Shown piece after piece: positions 10,601-18,579 of a DNA stretch of 36,120 nucleotides. The notes under the pieces were generated by a model. That model was not told where the DNA came from. It did no database searches and saw only the letters and a program-made list of their open reading frames with translations. Source of the stretch: a virus; IMG/VR virus record IMGVR_UViG_3300033148_001035, positions 1-36,120 of that record; one strand, written 5' to 3'. The translations under genes were made by a program, and so were the position numbers. The first letter of the stretch is position 1, and every line of letters begins with the position of its first letter.

Positions 10601-11505
10601 GTTCTCTAGTATCCTTCAGTGACATAGTTCCTGATAAAGAGGATATTGCTGGACAAATACAATTAGTTGAAGATTTAAAAGACGCAGTTATTGATAGATA
10701 TAATATAGAAAAAGCAGCTATGGAAGATATAAAAACTCTTTCTATAGATATTCAAGGTTTCTTAAGAGATCTGAACTTTTCAGATATTTCTCCACTAACT
10801 AACGCTGAGCAATTAGATTTAGCTATAAGTAGGTTTGACAAAAACTTTACTGATGTATTTTCAACAGATACAGCTGTATCTGAAAAAGCGCGTGGAGATT
10901 TATTAGATAGTGCAGATTTACTACTTAATTTATCAAGTGAGTTCTTTTCAATTGGACCACAGTTTCAAGCAATATTTGATACTGTAATAGGTAAGCTAGA
11001 GGCAGTAGATGAAGATATATTAGAAAAATTAGGTCTGTCCGATGAAGCATTAGCTACAGAAGAACAAACTAATATATTATCTGATTTACAGCAACAAACT
11101 ATTGATCAGTTAAGTGTATTAGAAACAGTACTAACTGAATTAGATACACAAAATACTGAATCTTTAAATTATGAAATTGAAAATCTAGGAATAGAAGTAA
11201 CTACACACTTAGATTTTATTACTGATAAGTTACAAGCTTTAAATGACACTACATGGATACCAATACTTAATGCTTTAACTAATATGAATTCATTTGCAAC
11301 TGGAACTCCAGAGGTTCAATTCAATCAAATAGCTCAGATTCATCAAGGCGAAATGATAGTTCCAGCTGCACAAGCAGAATTTATTAGAGATTCAGAAGCA
11401 GTAACAGTTACTTCAACTACTAATACTAAAGGCGAAGAAATTAGAACTGCTACTACAAATAGTAATAATATAATCACAACACCAACATTGAGGAGAATAG
11501 TATAA
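4630..11505 (+). CDS. Tail tape measure protein, 2291 aa
   Basis: The tape measure fills the tail tube, sets its length and helps DNA entry. This is by far the largest gene in the window and follows the chaperone pair without a gap. Early residues hold the typical pattern of phage tape measures: AYATVAANVFALTAAFGAL near residue 90, ELLDELGIILRLDPATRAYA near 200, and LTTFEKQQAVVNAVIEQG near 230. Hydrophobic segments occur near residues 265-310, 530-570 and 1365-1420. Long Lys/Glu/Leu-rich coiled-coil stretches fill 590-1330. After about 1450 the composition shifts to acidic, Asp/Phe/Leu-rich repeats. The C-terminus holds FATGTPEVQ and IHQGEMIVPA, resembling the GE-GPE-like tail seen at tape measure ends. 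I found no lysozyme or M23 peptidase motif. At roughly 0.15 nm per residue the tail would be about 340 nm, an inference only. Confidence 0.95.
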   Translation: MATVTQEYILQVTAKGLRAVVREIKALRGDMSQMTAAGNEVAGGLDKASGAADRYSKKNKGVGKLTNNNTKAFSKMQTGMTSGLVPAYATVAANVFALTAAFGALSRAADFEVLIRGAEELEAQTGRSLVNLAKGMKAVTDGAISMKEALISASIAASAGFDNSTIIQLTEVARNASIALGRDMTDALNRVFKGAIKAEPELLDELGIILRLDPATRAYAASVGKAVTELTTFEKQQAVVNAVIEQGQTKFELLSDVDVNPLAQLSASFSNLVATALAFVNIPLSPIFSFFADNMTALSGAMLVFGSTVLKTAIPALAKFGAEAQKTINESIARNAIRAAGTQALKEFAAAAKESTEAVEIVRQKQVQLVEDLAEGSKAALGKSLFAQIEADAVGGKTRLESMHKVVKTTDQALINLQKRQDIGSDSWLRQRDAIVDVNKSARVAIETITGVNAGLLSQNKYLAMGQLAWANFSTRMGQVKSAGIEGFFKGQEGGLLKLIPNYKIFRDTLNQTAKATDAIGFATKTASKGIFLLTGAFGGLLKAIPLIGQLLVAFTLLKNVVTWVLDLFRDVDALEAFNDAIENSESSADVANKAFNRYNKTLKNLPDTVDNITTKTTLLKNSIGGLTSALEELIEAAPEEFGILDAIVDVTWFGQLDNFKDALEGQAEALQKIDDPKINKFLEELGEIEELTGKEALVAAKRLSVLEKELNKTAQTAFEANEAIKKTFEALGKAIDDTTAKLPKLTASQSTLIALNDILLRTADGAVSLDQLASSFANLSDAQASTLGISGLVEGLSALASNTQTATKEIQKLKKELEEEKGFGILTSNDATEEALQAKIEQLEGNVLANRRTSSLLVSDINIKVQEQVDILAKVEAATLNIAKIRARAAFDLSAPNLLLQDRLQLLSSLADAEKDFYDTLSSQSSQRITDLENESKALETALAKSRRVTSTPEDVPTPPEAAKNVLGADEILAKEARISTIAGERIRHENNILKNQQAASKVYLSLLKAQRKSLFENAEAIRLGIPGFQALTKTLKEGFVKTLEDSYTALGIQNETMQEFVNKNLEAVKSAEAIKSLFASMNFKGIDAGIGNVDALADQHAALARTNELLKETNFTLDTRLDKAEMIRSREIEDQQKRAQYTVDTLSKEAELSKSQQDKLDKANEALGILRTDKALTDALGRSKIMLYSDKFIANLTRANKFKLEDLKVTKATTLAEHKLEAQRLLARELGLKGIDKLSDKMKDLSDAAVELKFAEDFKKEVEGMVDALTPLSGILDEMQKAFANPEIDNFTASMVTLSKIGKQTGNNISEGFGNFGTILAQMQPKIKEAGGSISDLDASDKFKLMEGAFGGMATAMGEGTKAAKILTGVTTVLATVSAALAIVDQAKGGGYEAFAKMAAMAAVVGSILSAAGIAFGSSGEGSSGADKAKDDYTTSVGSHGIVGGTMQSNALIDSIDQLIAVDSELFSATEKLQVAVRNLDKSFKVVGGASFSQAGDFGDINLLEVFGFKEFTDFDPGFFGDETTSAALIGSGLKLGASIEFVGDTIAGTLEDVNLFLLQMITETDSGFLGFGGGTDTTLFLATRKAGDRLTTALDEAFSSTLNVLIGLFNTLGGGNTDLSALFSGVDDIDIDTTKLELVGKTAEEQGEIIAAFFSNLSNEVVGSVLPWVTNFTQAGEELTDTLLRLTTQSVILQNALDTVDFNFRDLVGDIDSSVAEGISLLIVTAWQDALIGNFPNPEAFNSVFEQFSQTLWSESELAQIALTNAQETLGRGIGELTAQVTDIGFSTLATTLSADINAIDFRAFVDSAKAVGAFEGVEGADLFATVIKVGAAIGIIEDSLSDLDDALSSFDNDILRQIQLFGLLGKELDNLQLDFELADTLKDARESGGNIEQVEQLFGLRRLAIVKEFNQEIVDLLKDGFDSVADSMLTVVKGFSNWNEVVFQGLKVDKMFNNLVDSLKATSIDFSAFTDNVVDMQDAINFEELFGSLVSFSDIVPDKEDIAGQIQLVEDLKDAVIDRYNIEKAAMEDIKTLSIDIQGFLRDLNFSDISPLTNAEQLDLAISRFDKNFTDVFSTDTAVSEKARGDLLDSADLLLNLSSEFFSIGPQFQAIFDTVIGKLEAVDEDILEKLGLSDEALATEEQTNILSDLQQQTIDQLSVLETVLTELDTQNTESLNYEIENLGIEVTTHLDFITDKLQALNDTTWIPILNALTNMNSFATGTPEVQFNQIAQIHQGEMIVPAAQAEFIRDSEAVTVTSTTNTKGEEIRTATTNSNNIITTPTLRRIV

Positions 11506-11506
11506 T

Positions 11507-13195
11507 ATGTCAACACATGCAGCATTTAGTGATGCTTGGCTAGCGGCTGATAATCATAAAATTATTCTAGTAGAGTTAGAATACCACGATGGAGAAAGTA
11601 TGAAGATGTTTTACTTTAGTAATCATCCTTATACTACTTCTCCGGGTGAGGCTGCAATTAATTCCTTAGGAGAAGTATTAACAAATATAGCTTATGAAGA
11701 TATATTAACTAATATTCCAATAATTACTTCAAGTATTGATAATTCGGATGCTATAGGTGCATTAGATGTTTTAAATACTGATGGAGAATTTGATGAACTT
11801 ATTAATTTTTCTTGGGTAGGGCATACTGTAAGAATATATATGGGTGAACCTAGTTGGCCTAGAAGTGCATTTGGAATTATATTAGATGGAATAACTAGTA
11901 AAATAACTTCTACACAACAACATAAAATTATTATGGAAATTAGAGACAAACAAGAAATACTAAATGTTCCAGCTCAAAATGATAAAATAACTAGTAGTTA
12001 TGTAGAAGATTTATTAAATGCTGCTGCCCCTACTTTTGTTGGGGATATTTCTGGAACTAGGGATACGGAGGATAGGGCATATTCTGTTCCTAATAGGGTA
12101 ATACCTGAAGGAGTAATAAATAATAATATACCTATATGCTTAGGTAAAGTTTTTAATATTAGTCCAATAATGATTGATTCATTTAATCATGTGTATTTGA
12201 TACATGAAAAAAGTATTAAAGAAGTTACAGAAGTACGTGCAGATGGTGTAGCATTAGCAAATAATCAGTATGAATTAGCATTAAGCATAGATAATGGTGA
12301 TGGAGTTACAGGTTCTGCAATAAGGTTACTTGATCACCCACACAGTACACAAATAACTTGTGATGTGGTTGGATGTATTGATAGAGGCACTGGGTATTTA
12401 GAAGATACTACTATAGTACCTTATAGTACTGCTCATTTAGTAGAATGGTTAGTACTAGAAAAAACAAGTTTAACAAATGAGGATATATGTTATCCTTGTT
12501 TTGATATTAATGGAGAAACACCTTTTGCAAATACTTATCCATTAGGTTTATATGTTGATCCGCATACAGAACCTATTGTACAAGAACTTATAAAACAAAT
12601 AGTATCTTCTTCCGGTGGTTATCATAGAATAAATAATATTAGTAAACTACAAATTAAAGTAATACTAGAGCCTAAGGGATTAACACCAGATTTTTATATT
12701 AGTACTGATAGTGTTGAACAACATGGATTCACTATAGGTGATATGGAAAATCCTGTAAATAGTATGAGGTTTGGATATAAAAAGAATTGGACAATACAAG
12801 ATGAATCTAGTATTGCAGGTACTGTTGTAGAAGCAGAAGACGAATTAAATCTTGTACATAGTTATACTACTGAATTTTCAGAAGTAATAGGGGATAATAA
12901 TACATTATTTGCAGAAGATCAATATCCTATACCTACTGATAATGAATTATTTCCCACTTTATTTTGGGATGTAATTAATACACAAACTGAATTAGTTAGA
13001 AGATTGGCAATTAGACAAAAGAAACGCTTTGTATATAAGCTTAAAACTACAACATCTCCTTTTACTTATAATATAGGAGATATAGTAAATATTAAATATC
13101 CTAGATATGGGTTTAAATGGGGATTAGAGGGTATGATAATAGGTATGGAACAATTTCCTACAAAAAATAGAATAAATTTAGAGGTTTGGTTATAA
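11507..13195 (+). CDS. Putative tail hub / baseplate protein, 562 aa
   Basis: It starts one base after the tape measure stop region, with AGGAG at 11491-11495. The first 150 residues look like a beta-rich distal-tail type module (VGHTVRIYMGEPSW, FGIILDGITSKI, IIMEIRDKQEILN). The middle has PICLGKVFNISPIMID and VYLIHEKSIKEVTEVRADG, a pattern I associate with tail hub proteins of long-tailed phages. The C-terminus (YNIGDIVNIKYPRYGFKWGLEGMIIGM to NLEVWL) fits a hub domain that closes the tube below the tape measure. Gene order (tape measure, then hub, then minor tail, then fibres) supports this. The exact split between distal tail and hub functions cannot be decided by eye. Confidence 0.65.
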   Translation: MSTHAAFSDAWLAADNHKIILVELEYHDGESMKMFYFSNHPYTTSPGEAAINSLGEVLTNIAYEDILTNIPIITSSIDNSDAIGALDVLNTDGEFDELINFSWVGHTVRIYMGEPSWPRSAFGIILDGITSKITSTQQHKIIMEIRDKQEILNVPAQNDKITSSYVEDLLNAAAPTFVGDISGTRDTEDRAYSVPNRVIPEGVINNNIPICLGKVFNISPIMIDSFNHVYLIHEKSIKEVTEVRADGVALANNQYELALSIDNGDGVTGSAIRLLDHPHSTQITCDVVGCIDRGTGYLEDTTIVPYSTAHLVEWLVLEKTSLTNEDICYPCFDINGETPFANTYPLGLYVDPHTEPIVQELIKQIVSSSGGYHRINNISKLQIKVILEPKGLTPDFYISTDSVEQHGFTIGDMENPVNSMRFGYKKNWTIQDESSIAGTVVEAEDELNLVHSYTTEFSEVIGDNNTLFAEDQYPIPTDNELFPTLFWDVINTQTELVRRLAIRQKKRFVYKLKTTTSPFTYNIGDIVNIKYPRYGFKWGLEGMIIGMEQFPTKNRINLEVWL

Positions 13196-14490
13196 TGGCT
13201 AAAATAAGATTTATATTGGATAACTTTTATGATTCTGCTGCTGTTAAAGCATCTTACTTAGATAAAATGGTTTTTACTAATGTAAATGTAGGGACAGCAG
13301 CGGATACAGTAGATGTGAATACCGGTTTTACTTTCACTAGATTAGCTAATGGAATTAATCCTGTAACAGGGTATCCCGGAGTTGCAGAGAGTACTCGCAT
13401 ATTATTTGTTGCTGGAACTTTATTAGATGGTACATATTGGATGTTTGATACACCCTCTGCTGACCCTACCAAAGATTTCTATGTTTGGTATAATACAGGA
13501 GCAAGTTCTGATCCAGGTCCTGTTGGTTCTAGAACTGGTATTGAGATATCTATTCTTGTTGGGGATACCTCAGATGAAGTAGCATCTAAAACTAGAATAG
13601 CTTTAGATTTAGCTTCAGAAACAAATGGGTTTATTACCATAGATGATAATGGATTTTTCTCAACATTACCAGGCACAAATTTAAAAAATATTTCTAGATC
13701 TCAATTTGCTAGAACTGAACCGGTTGATACAGATGGAGATACTATTAATGATGATGTAGGATTTCAAGTATATGGTACCTTTTCATCGGCTAAGGATATT
13801 AGTGCAATAGTATTTGGTAGACATAATTGGCCAGAAGATACTACTTATAAGATACGTTTTTATTCTGATAATGATTATACAACTTTAATAGCTCCAGCTA
13901 TAACAGGTACTATTTCTGCATCAGATGCTGGTTCTAATTTAACTGGTTGGAATAATTTTAATTGGGGACAAGGAACCTGGGTGCCTACTGCTGAAGGAGT
14001 GGAGCCTTTTGACCCCGCTACTAATTATGTAATATGGCTAGATAAGGGGGATTATGATGATGCATGGAGTTTTAAAATAGATATAGATGCTGAAGCAGCT
14101 GTAATAGATTTCTTAGATACAGGTAGAATATTTATAGGTGATTATATAGAGCCTACTTATAACTTATCTTTTGGACATACATTACAATGGATAGAAAATA
14201 CTACACAATTTAGAACTCAAGCAGGAACTCTAAGATCAGATAGTGCTATACCATTTAGAAAGTTTACTTTCGATTTTAGCGTTATATCAGAAGCAGATAG
14301 AATAATATTACAACATAAGTTTAGGGCTGTAGGATTAAGGTTAGATTTTTACTTTTCTGCCTTCTCAGATGCTACAGATGAAGATAGAGAAATAGATTAT
14401 AGTGCCATAGCAAAGATTACTAAAGTACCTAAGTTTACTGAATTTCAATGCAGCTATTTTAAATCTAAATATGAATTGGAGGAAGTATAA
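13195..14490 (+). CDS. Putative minor tail / baseplate protein, 431 aa
   Basis: I place the start at the ATG at 13195, which overlaps the upstream TAA as TAATG and has GAGG at 13181-13184; a TTG nine bases earlier in frame is less likely. The protein is beta-rich. Residues about 85-150 (FYVWYNTGASSDPG, TGIEISILVGDTSDEVASKT) match a module that recurs in many phage structural proteins. The C-terminal third (FIGDYIEPTYNLSFGHTLQW, then FDFSVISEADRIILQHKF) resembles tail-tip proteins that carry a glycine/tryptophan strand pattern. It is translationally coupled to both neighbours, so it is probably a tail-tip component placed between the hub and the fibres. Exact role is not established. Confidence 0.6.
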   Translation: MAKIRFILDNFYDSAAVKASYLDKMVFTNVNVGTAADTVDVNTGFTFTRLANGINPVTGYPGVAESTRILFVAGTLLDGTYWMFDTPSADPTKDFYVWYNTGASSDPGPVGSRTGIEISILVGDTSDEVASKTRIALDLASETNGFITIDDNGFFSTLPGTNLKNISRSQFARTEPVDTDGDTINDDVGFQVYGTFSSAKDISAIVFGRHNWPEDTTYKIRFYSDNDYTTLIAPAITGTISASDAGSNLTGWNNFNWGQGTWVPTAEGVEPFDPATNYVIWLDKGDYDDAWSFKIDIDAEAAVIDFLDTGRIFIGDYIEPTYNLSFGHTLQWIENTTQFRTQAGTLRSDSAIPFRKFTFDFSVISEADRIILQHKFRAVGLRLDFYFSAFSDATDEDREIDYSAIAKITKVPKFTEFQCSYFKSKYELEEV

Positions 14491-15974
14491 TGACAGATTA
14501 TACTAATTATACACAGTATATTCCGGATGATAATGAAACAGATTATCCAACAAAAATAGAGAATTTTATAATTACTGTTGGTACGGATTTAACTACAGAA
14601 TCTGATAAAACAGATACAAAAGCCGCATTAGTAACACCTGGTTCTGGTTCTGGAGATTTAAATGAAGTATTAATAAAATCTACAGCGGCGGGTGAAATAA
14701 CAACTTCTGGCGCTGAGATAGGTGCAAATGGTGCAGGACATATAGTAGATACTGAAAGTGTTCAAGACTTAAAAGAAAAAATATTGGATTCCAGTTGCTC
14801 ATTAAATACCCCAACTATAACTACACCAATTATAGATGTAATAAATGATACCCCTATTGGTACTACAGCTGAGGCTGCGGGGGTATTTAGTACTCTAGAA
14901 GCCACAGGGAACACTAACCTTCAGGGAGATGTACTATTGGGTACTAATAGTACAAATACTATTGAATTTATTGGGGATACTGTTGGGCATATTACACCAG
15001 CTGTAGGTTCAGATTGGAACTTGGGCGGGTTTGGAAAAGAATTTACAGATTTTTATATGAGTGGTACAGCCTATATACCAAATATAGAAGCAATTACGGT
15101 AGGGGGTAGTGGTGCTACAGTTGATGAAATCTCTACGTCTATGGGAGGTGTACCGGGGGATACTAAAGTACTTACAGAAAAAGCAATTTCCGACCATGTA
15201 GCCGCTAGTTCTAGGGGATTAATAGATGTTCAAATATTTACTACATCGGGAGCAAATACGTGGATTAAACCAACTAATGCAAAGCTATTAGAAGTTTGGT
15301 GTGTTGGGGGCGGAGGAGGGGGAGGCTATGCTCGAGTAAATTATAGTGGTACCTCAGCGACTTTAATTTTTTCAGGTGGGGGAGGGGGCGGCTCTATGGC
15401 CTATAGTTTTTTAGATATGGATAGTATTGGTATTACTACTGATGTATCTGTAACTGTTGGTGGTGGTGGTACCGGTGGGCAACCATTTACTACAGTACCC
15501 GCCGTAAGTGGGGGGGAAAGTCTTTTTGGTAGTGCTGGAGTACATTTTGTTGGGGCCTCTGGAGGAATTTTGGGGGGTAGTGGAGATACTTCAGTTTCCT
15601 CAATAACTATTTTATCTAGTGGACCTAATCCTTCTACTCATAATTCTGGGGATATAATTATTCTTGGTACATTAAGTAGTAATGGTGAATATTCTGAAAC
15701 ATCAACTACTTTTTGCAGCAAAAATCAAATAAGATTTACTTTAGCAAAAGGAGGTATGGCGGGCGGGGGATTTTCACCACTTTCTGCTATACAAAATCTT
15801 CACTATGATTCGTTAGATCCTTTGATAGCTATTCTTGGACCAACAGGTATAGGTTTTGGTGGTGGAGGGGGTGGAGCAGTAATAGCTAAAAATGGTATAA
15901 ATACGCAGAATATAATAAATGGTATTGGTGGTACTGGTGCTAATGGTATAGTTATTGTAAAATCATATGGATAA
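14490..15974 (+). CDS. Glycine-rich tail fibre / receptor-binding protein 1, 494 aa
   Basis: TAATG-coupled to the previous gene. The N-terminus shares YIPDDNETDYPTKIENFI with the next protein (YIPISNEVDYPTKIEAFI), so both probably attach to the same tail-tip site. The middle holds a fibre-type module, WNLGGFGKEFTDFYMSGTA and TKVLTEKAISDHV, also repeated in the next protein. From about residue 246 (FTTSGANTWIKPTNAKLLEV) begins a glycine-rich tip with runs of six or seven Gly (VGGGGGGGYA, FSGGGGGGSM, VGGGGTGG, GFGGGGGGAVI), ending IGGTGANGIVIVKSYG. Polyglycine tips are known in phage adhesins, where they pack as polyglycine helices and expose variable loops for receptor contact. The gene contains G homopolymers of up to seven bases. 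Receptor specificity cannot be predicted. Confidence 0.8.
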   Translation: MTDYTNYTQYIPDDNETDYPTKIENFIITVGTDLTTESDKTDTKAALVTPGSGSGDLNEVLIKSTAAGEITTSGAEIGANGAGHIVDTESVQDLKEKILDSSCSLNTPTITTPIIDVINDTPIGTTAEAAGVFSTLEATGNTNLQGDVLLGTNSTNTIEFIGDTVGHITPAVGSDWNLGGFGKEFTDFYMSGTAYIPNIEAITVGGSGATVDEISTSMGGVPGDTKVLTEKAISDHVAASSRGLIDVQIFTTSGANTWIKPTNAKLLEVWCVGGGGGGGYARVNYSGTSATLIFSGGGGGGSMAYSFLDMDSIGITTDVSVTVGGGGTGGQPFTTVPAVSGGESLFGSAGVHFVGASGGILGGSGDTSVSSITILSSGPNPSTHNSGDIIILGTLSSNGEYSETSTTFCSKNQIRFTLAKGGMAGGGFSPLSAIQNLHYDSLDPLIAILGPTGIGFGGGGGGAVIAKNGINTQNIINGIGGTGANGIVIVKSYG

Positions 15975-15986
15975 GGAGAAAAAGAA

Positions 15987-17594
15987 ATGGCAAGTTATTT
16001 AGTATATATACCCATTAGTAATGAGGTAGATTATCCAACAAAGATAGAAGCATTTATTGGTGCTGTTAATGCTGATGTTAATGCATTACAAGATGCAACA
16101 GCAAGTATGCCTGCAGGTAATCATGTTCCAGCAGCTGAAGCGGTTATTTCTGATAATGCTTTAATTCGTGGTGGTGGTGATAATGAGAGTACTGGTGATA
16201 ATAGAGGAATTCAAGAATCTCAAGGAGGTACTGCTACCTTAGATAATTCAAATAACATGGCTGGACTTAATCATTTAAGTATTCTTGGTAATTTTATAAG
16301 TTCAGGTACTACATTAGATGCAGATGAATTAGGGTATCTAGAAAATGCAATAAAAGGTGCTGTTGTTAATGGTAAAGCAGTAATATTAAGTGATACCGGC
16401 ACACTGACTTCTATTGATATAGATACAGATGGATTAAAAATTAATGGTAGTATAGTAAATACTACTGCTAGTGAATTGAATCAACTTTATACTGCAGGTG
16501 TAGTTACAGCTGACTTTAAGTTAATAGCTGGGTTAGCAGCTTCTAATGTACAAGATGTAGATTTACAAGCCGTAGATAACTTTTACCAAGCTATTTCCAG
16601 TACTGGTACTATAGTTACATTACACAGAAATATAGTTTTAGGTGACGATGAGACTACCCTAATTACATTTAATGCAGATACAAAAGAACATATTACACCA
16701 CATGATACAAATACTTGGGATTTGGGTTCGGATAGTGAAGCTAAACGATTCAGGGCTTTATATTTAAGTGATGTGGCTGATATTGGTTCCTTAAAAGTTA
16801 ATGCAGGAAATGAGATTACTGATATTGTAACTACAGTTGGTTCAACAGATACTAAAATACCTACCGAGAAAGCTGTTCAAGATTACTTTAAAAAACGCAC
16901 AATATCTGCATTTTTTAATTATGGAGACGGATCTGATGGTGCTCAACTTGATAATTCAGCAGATTGGACTGTAGAGCCGGGAGTCTATAATTTTACTACT
17001 TATGAAATAGCTAATAGTTATGATATTTTAGTAAATAATCCTGGACCCTTAATTATTAAGGCAACAATCTCTATAATTATAGGTAATGGTAGTATTGTTA
17101 ATGCAGACTATATGGGAGCATCCGGAGGCGGAGGAGCTTTTGCCAATGGAGATAATGGTATCTTTGGTGGTGCTGGTGGTGGGGGAAACAATCTCTATGG
17201 TGGTTATGGTGGGGGAACTTTCGCCAATGCTAGGACAGTTAGAGCACAGGCAGGGACTGCCCAATCTACTAGAGCTATAGGTAGTGCAATATCTGCTATG
17301 CCGGGTATTGAAGGGGGAGGTGGTGGAGCAAGTGGAAATTCATATCTTAGAATTGGTGGAAATGGTGGTGGTGTAATTATACTTATAGCACCAACAATAA
17401 CCCTAACTGGTTCTAGTTTTGGTTCTGCCGGAGGAAATGCAGTTGGTGCTTATAGTGGTGGAGGGGGTGGAGGTGCAATTATAGTTGCAGCAGAAACTAC
17501 CATAGGAACTCCGGCTTTTTGGTGCCCGGGAGGATTAGGTGCTGCAACAGGTTATGATGGTGCAGATGGTTGGTATAGAGGAGTTAGTTTATGA
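15987..17594 (+). CDS. Glycine-rich tail fibre / receptor-binding protein 2, 535 aa
   Basis: It has its own AAGGAGA ribosome binding site at 15973-15979. It is a paralogue of the preceding gene in three places: the N-terminal YIPISNEVDYPTKIEAFI, the module WDLGSDSEAKRFRALYLSDVA plus TKIPTEKAVQDYF (around residues 243-308), and a glycine-rich C-terminus starting near residue 375 (ASGGGGAF, GGAGGGGNN, GGYGGGTF, EGGGGGASG, YSGGGGGGAIIVA). The tip differs from the first fibre in sequence and arrangement, so the two may bind different receptors or form a branched complex. It ends in an ATGA overlap with the next gene. Confidence 0.8.
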   Translation: MASYLVYIPISNEVDYPTKIEAFIGAVNADVNALQDATASMPAGNHVPAAEAVISDNALIRGGGDNESTGDNRGIQESQGGTATLDNSNNMAGLNHLSILGNFISSGTTLDADELGYLENAIKGAVVNGKAVILSDTGTLTSIDIDTDGLKINGSIVNTTASELNQLYTAGVVTADFKLIAGLAASNVQDVDLQAVDNFYQAISSTGTIVTLHRNIVLGDDETTLITFNADTKEHITPHDTNTWDLGSDSEAKRFRALYLSDVADIGSLKVNAGNEITDIVTTVGSTDTKIPTEKAVQDYFKKRTISAFFNYGDGSDGAQLDNSADWTVEPGVYNFTTYEIANSYDILVNNPGPLIIKATISIIIGNGSIVNADYMGASGGGGAFANGDNGIFGGAGGGGNNLYGGYGGGTFANARTVRAQAGTAQSTRAIGSAISAMPGIEGGGGGASGNSYLRIGGNGGGVIILIAPTITLTGSSFGSAGGNAVGAYSGGGGGGAIIVAAETTIGTPAFWCPGGLGAATGYDGADGWYRGVSL

Positions 17595-17992
17595 TTATAG
17601 AAGTATTAGATGGTAGCGATATTGTTTTAGTGCGAGTAGTAACTAGTGAACCAGATATAGAAGTAGTTACATATGGGGGAGTATCGTGGCGTGAGTATAT
17701 ACAACCAGATATCGAACGAATATCAGTATTGAGGGATAATAAAATTGAACAAACAAAGGCCGAAGGCCTACGTCGTATTAGTGAAATAGTTCCAGCAATT
17801 AGCACTATAGAAATGGTAAATTTAATACTAGAGTTATGGCCAATGCTTAATACTGGTTCTGCAAGTGCAGATATGATACTAGTAAAAGATATTTATGTAT
17901 ATGCTAGAGCTAGAATTGGGGCAGCTGAAAGTGCTACAGAAGCCCAACTAAATGCTTATGACCCAACTACAGATACAGGGTGGCCAACATGA
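17591..17992 (+). CDS. Unassigned fibre-linked protein, possibly fibre chaperone, 133 aa
   Basis: ATGA-coupled to the second fibre gene. The N-terminal 40 residues are beta-like (MIIEVLDGSDIVLVRVV, EVVTYGGVSWREYI). These are followed by helices (RISVLRDNKIEQTKAEGLRRISEIVPA, EMVNLILELWPML) and a C-terminal YDPTTDTGWPT. The proline-tryptophan ending preceded by DPTTD is common among small proteins encoded just after tail fibres. The position and translational coupling suggest help in folding or attaching the fibre, but this is inference; no known chaperone motif was recognised. Confidence 0.6.
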   Translation: MIIEVLDGSDIVLVRVVTSEPDIEVVTYGGVSWREYIQPDIERISVLRDNKIEQTKAEGLRRISEIVPAISTIEMVNLILELWPMLNTGSASADMILVKDIYVYARARIGAAESATEAQLNAYDPTTDTGWPT

Positions 17993-18579
17993 TTAAATAT
18001 ATACTAATACACTTAGTAACTATATTGCCAATAGCATTAGTTAAGTACTCATTAACTTTATTAGGCTATGTAGCCGTCGCTGCGGCATTACCCTTTGCTA
18101 GAATTGGTAGTCTTAATTCTATAATTATGGATAAGGGGGGTAGATTACTGTGGGCTGAGCGACACCTACCTAAGTGGGCATGGATATGGGATAATGATCG
18201 AGATGGTACTTTAGGGGATAAGCGAGGATGGTGGAGATATGAAAGATGTGATGGTAGACCCGGAACATGCTGGAATCAATATCGTTGGACGGCGCTGAGG
18301 AATCCTGTAAATAACTTACAACGTATTTGGCCGTTTTATTTGAATGGTTTAAACTTAGAAAAGACATATATTGGAGATTATAGAGTCGATGACGACCCAG
18401 ATATGGGTGGTTGGCATTTTGTTCAGTCTGGATGGAGAACAGGATTCTACTTAATTTATGAATATGGTTTTATGGATAAATGTTTAGAAATTAGAACTGG
18501 TTGGAAATTAAGACCAGAACCTCAAAAAGATAAAGCGGTGGGAATGACAGTACTTATTCACCCATGGAGAAGATTATAA
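17989..18579 (+). CDS. Conserved phage protein with N-terminal membrane segment, 196 aa
   Basis: The start is the ATG at 17989 in an ATGA overlap; an in-frame GTG at 17980 is less likely. Residues 1-40 are hydrophobic (YILIHLVTILPIALVKYSLTLLGYVAVAAA), enough for one or two membrane spans. The rest is rich in Trp, Arg, Gly and Asp: WAWIWDNDRDGTLGDKRGWW, WTALRNPVNNL, GGWHFVQSGWRTGFYLIYEYG. I recognise this tryptophan-rich pattern as a family of unknown function common in phages of Gram-negative bacteria, often near fibre or lysis genes. It could act at the host envelope (lysis accessory or superinfection exclusion), but no function can be read from the sequence. Confidence 0.75.
   Translation: MIKYILIHLVTILPIALVKYSLTLLGYVAVAAALPFARIGSLNSIIMDKGGRLLWAERHLPKWAWIWDNDRDGTLGDKRGWWRYERCDGRPGTCWNQYRWTALRNPVNNLQRIWPFYLNGLNLEKTYIGDYRVDDDPDMGGWHFVQSGWRTGFYLIYEYGFMDKCLEIRTGWKLRPEPQKDKAVGMTVLIHPWRRL

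Noticed and set aside
13186-13194. TTG start for the minor tail gene, and similarly GTG 17980, TTG 29940, GTG 35892
   Set aside because: In each case a later ATG with a stop-codon overlap, a ribosome binding site or a promoter constraint gives a better start.
14490-17594. Diversity-generating retroelement acting on the fibre genes
   Set aside because: No reverse transcriptase or template/variable repeat pair was found in the window; the similarity between the two fibres is at protein level and spread over several modules.
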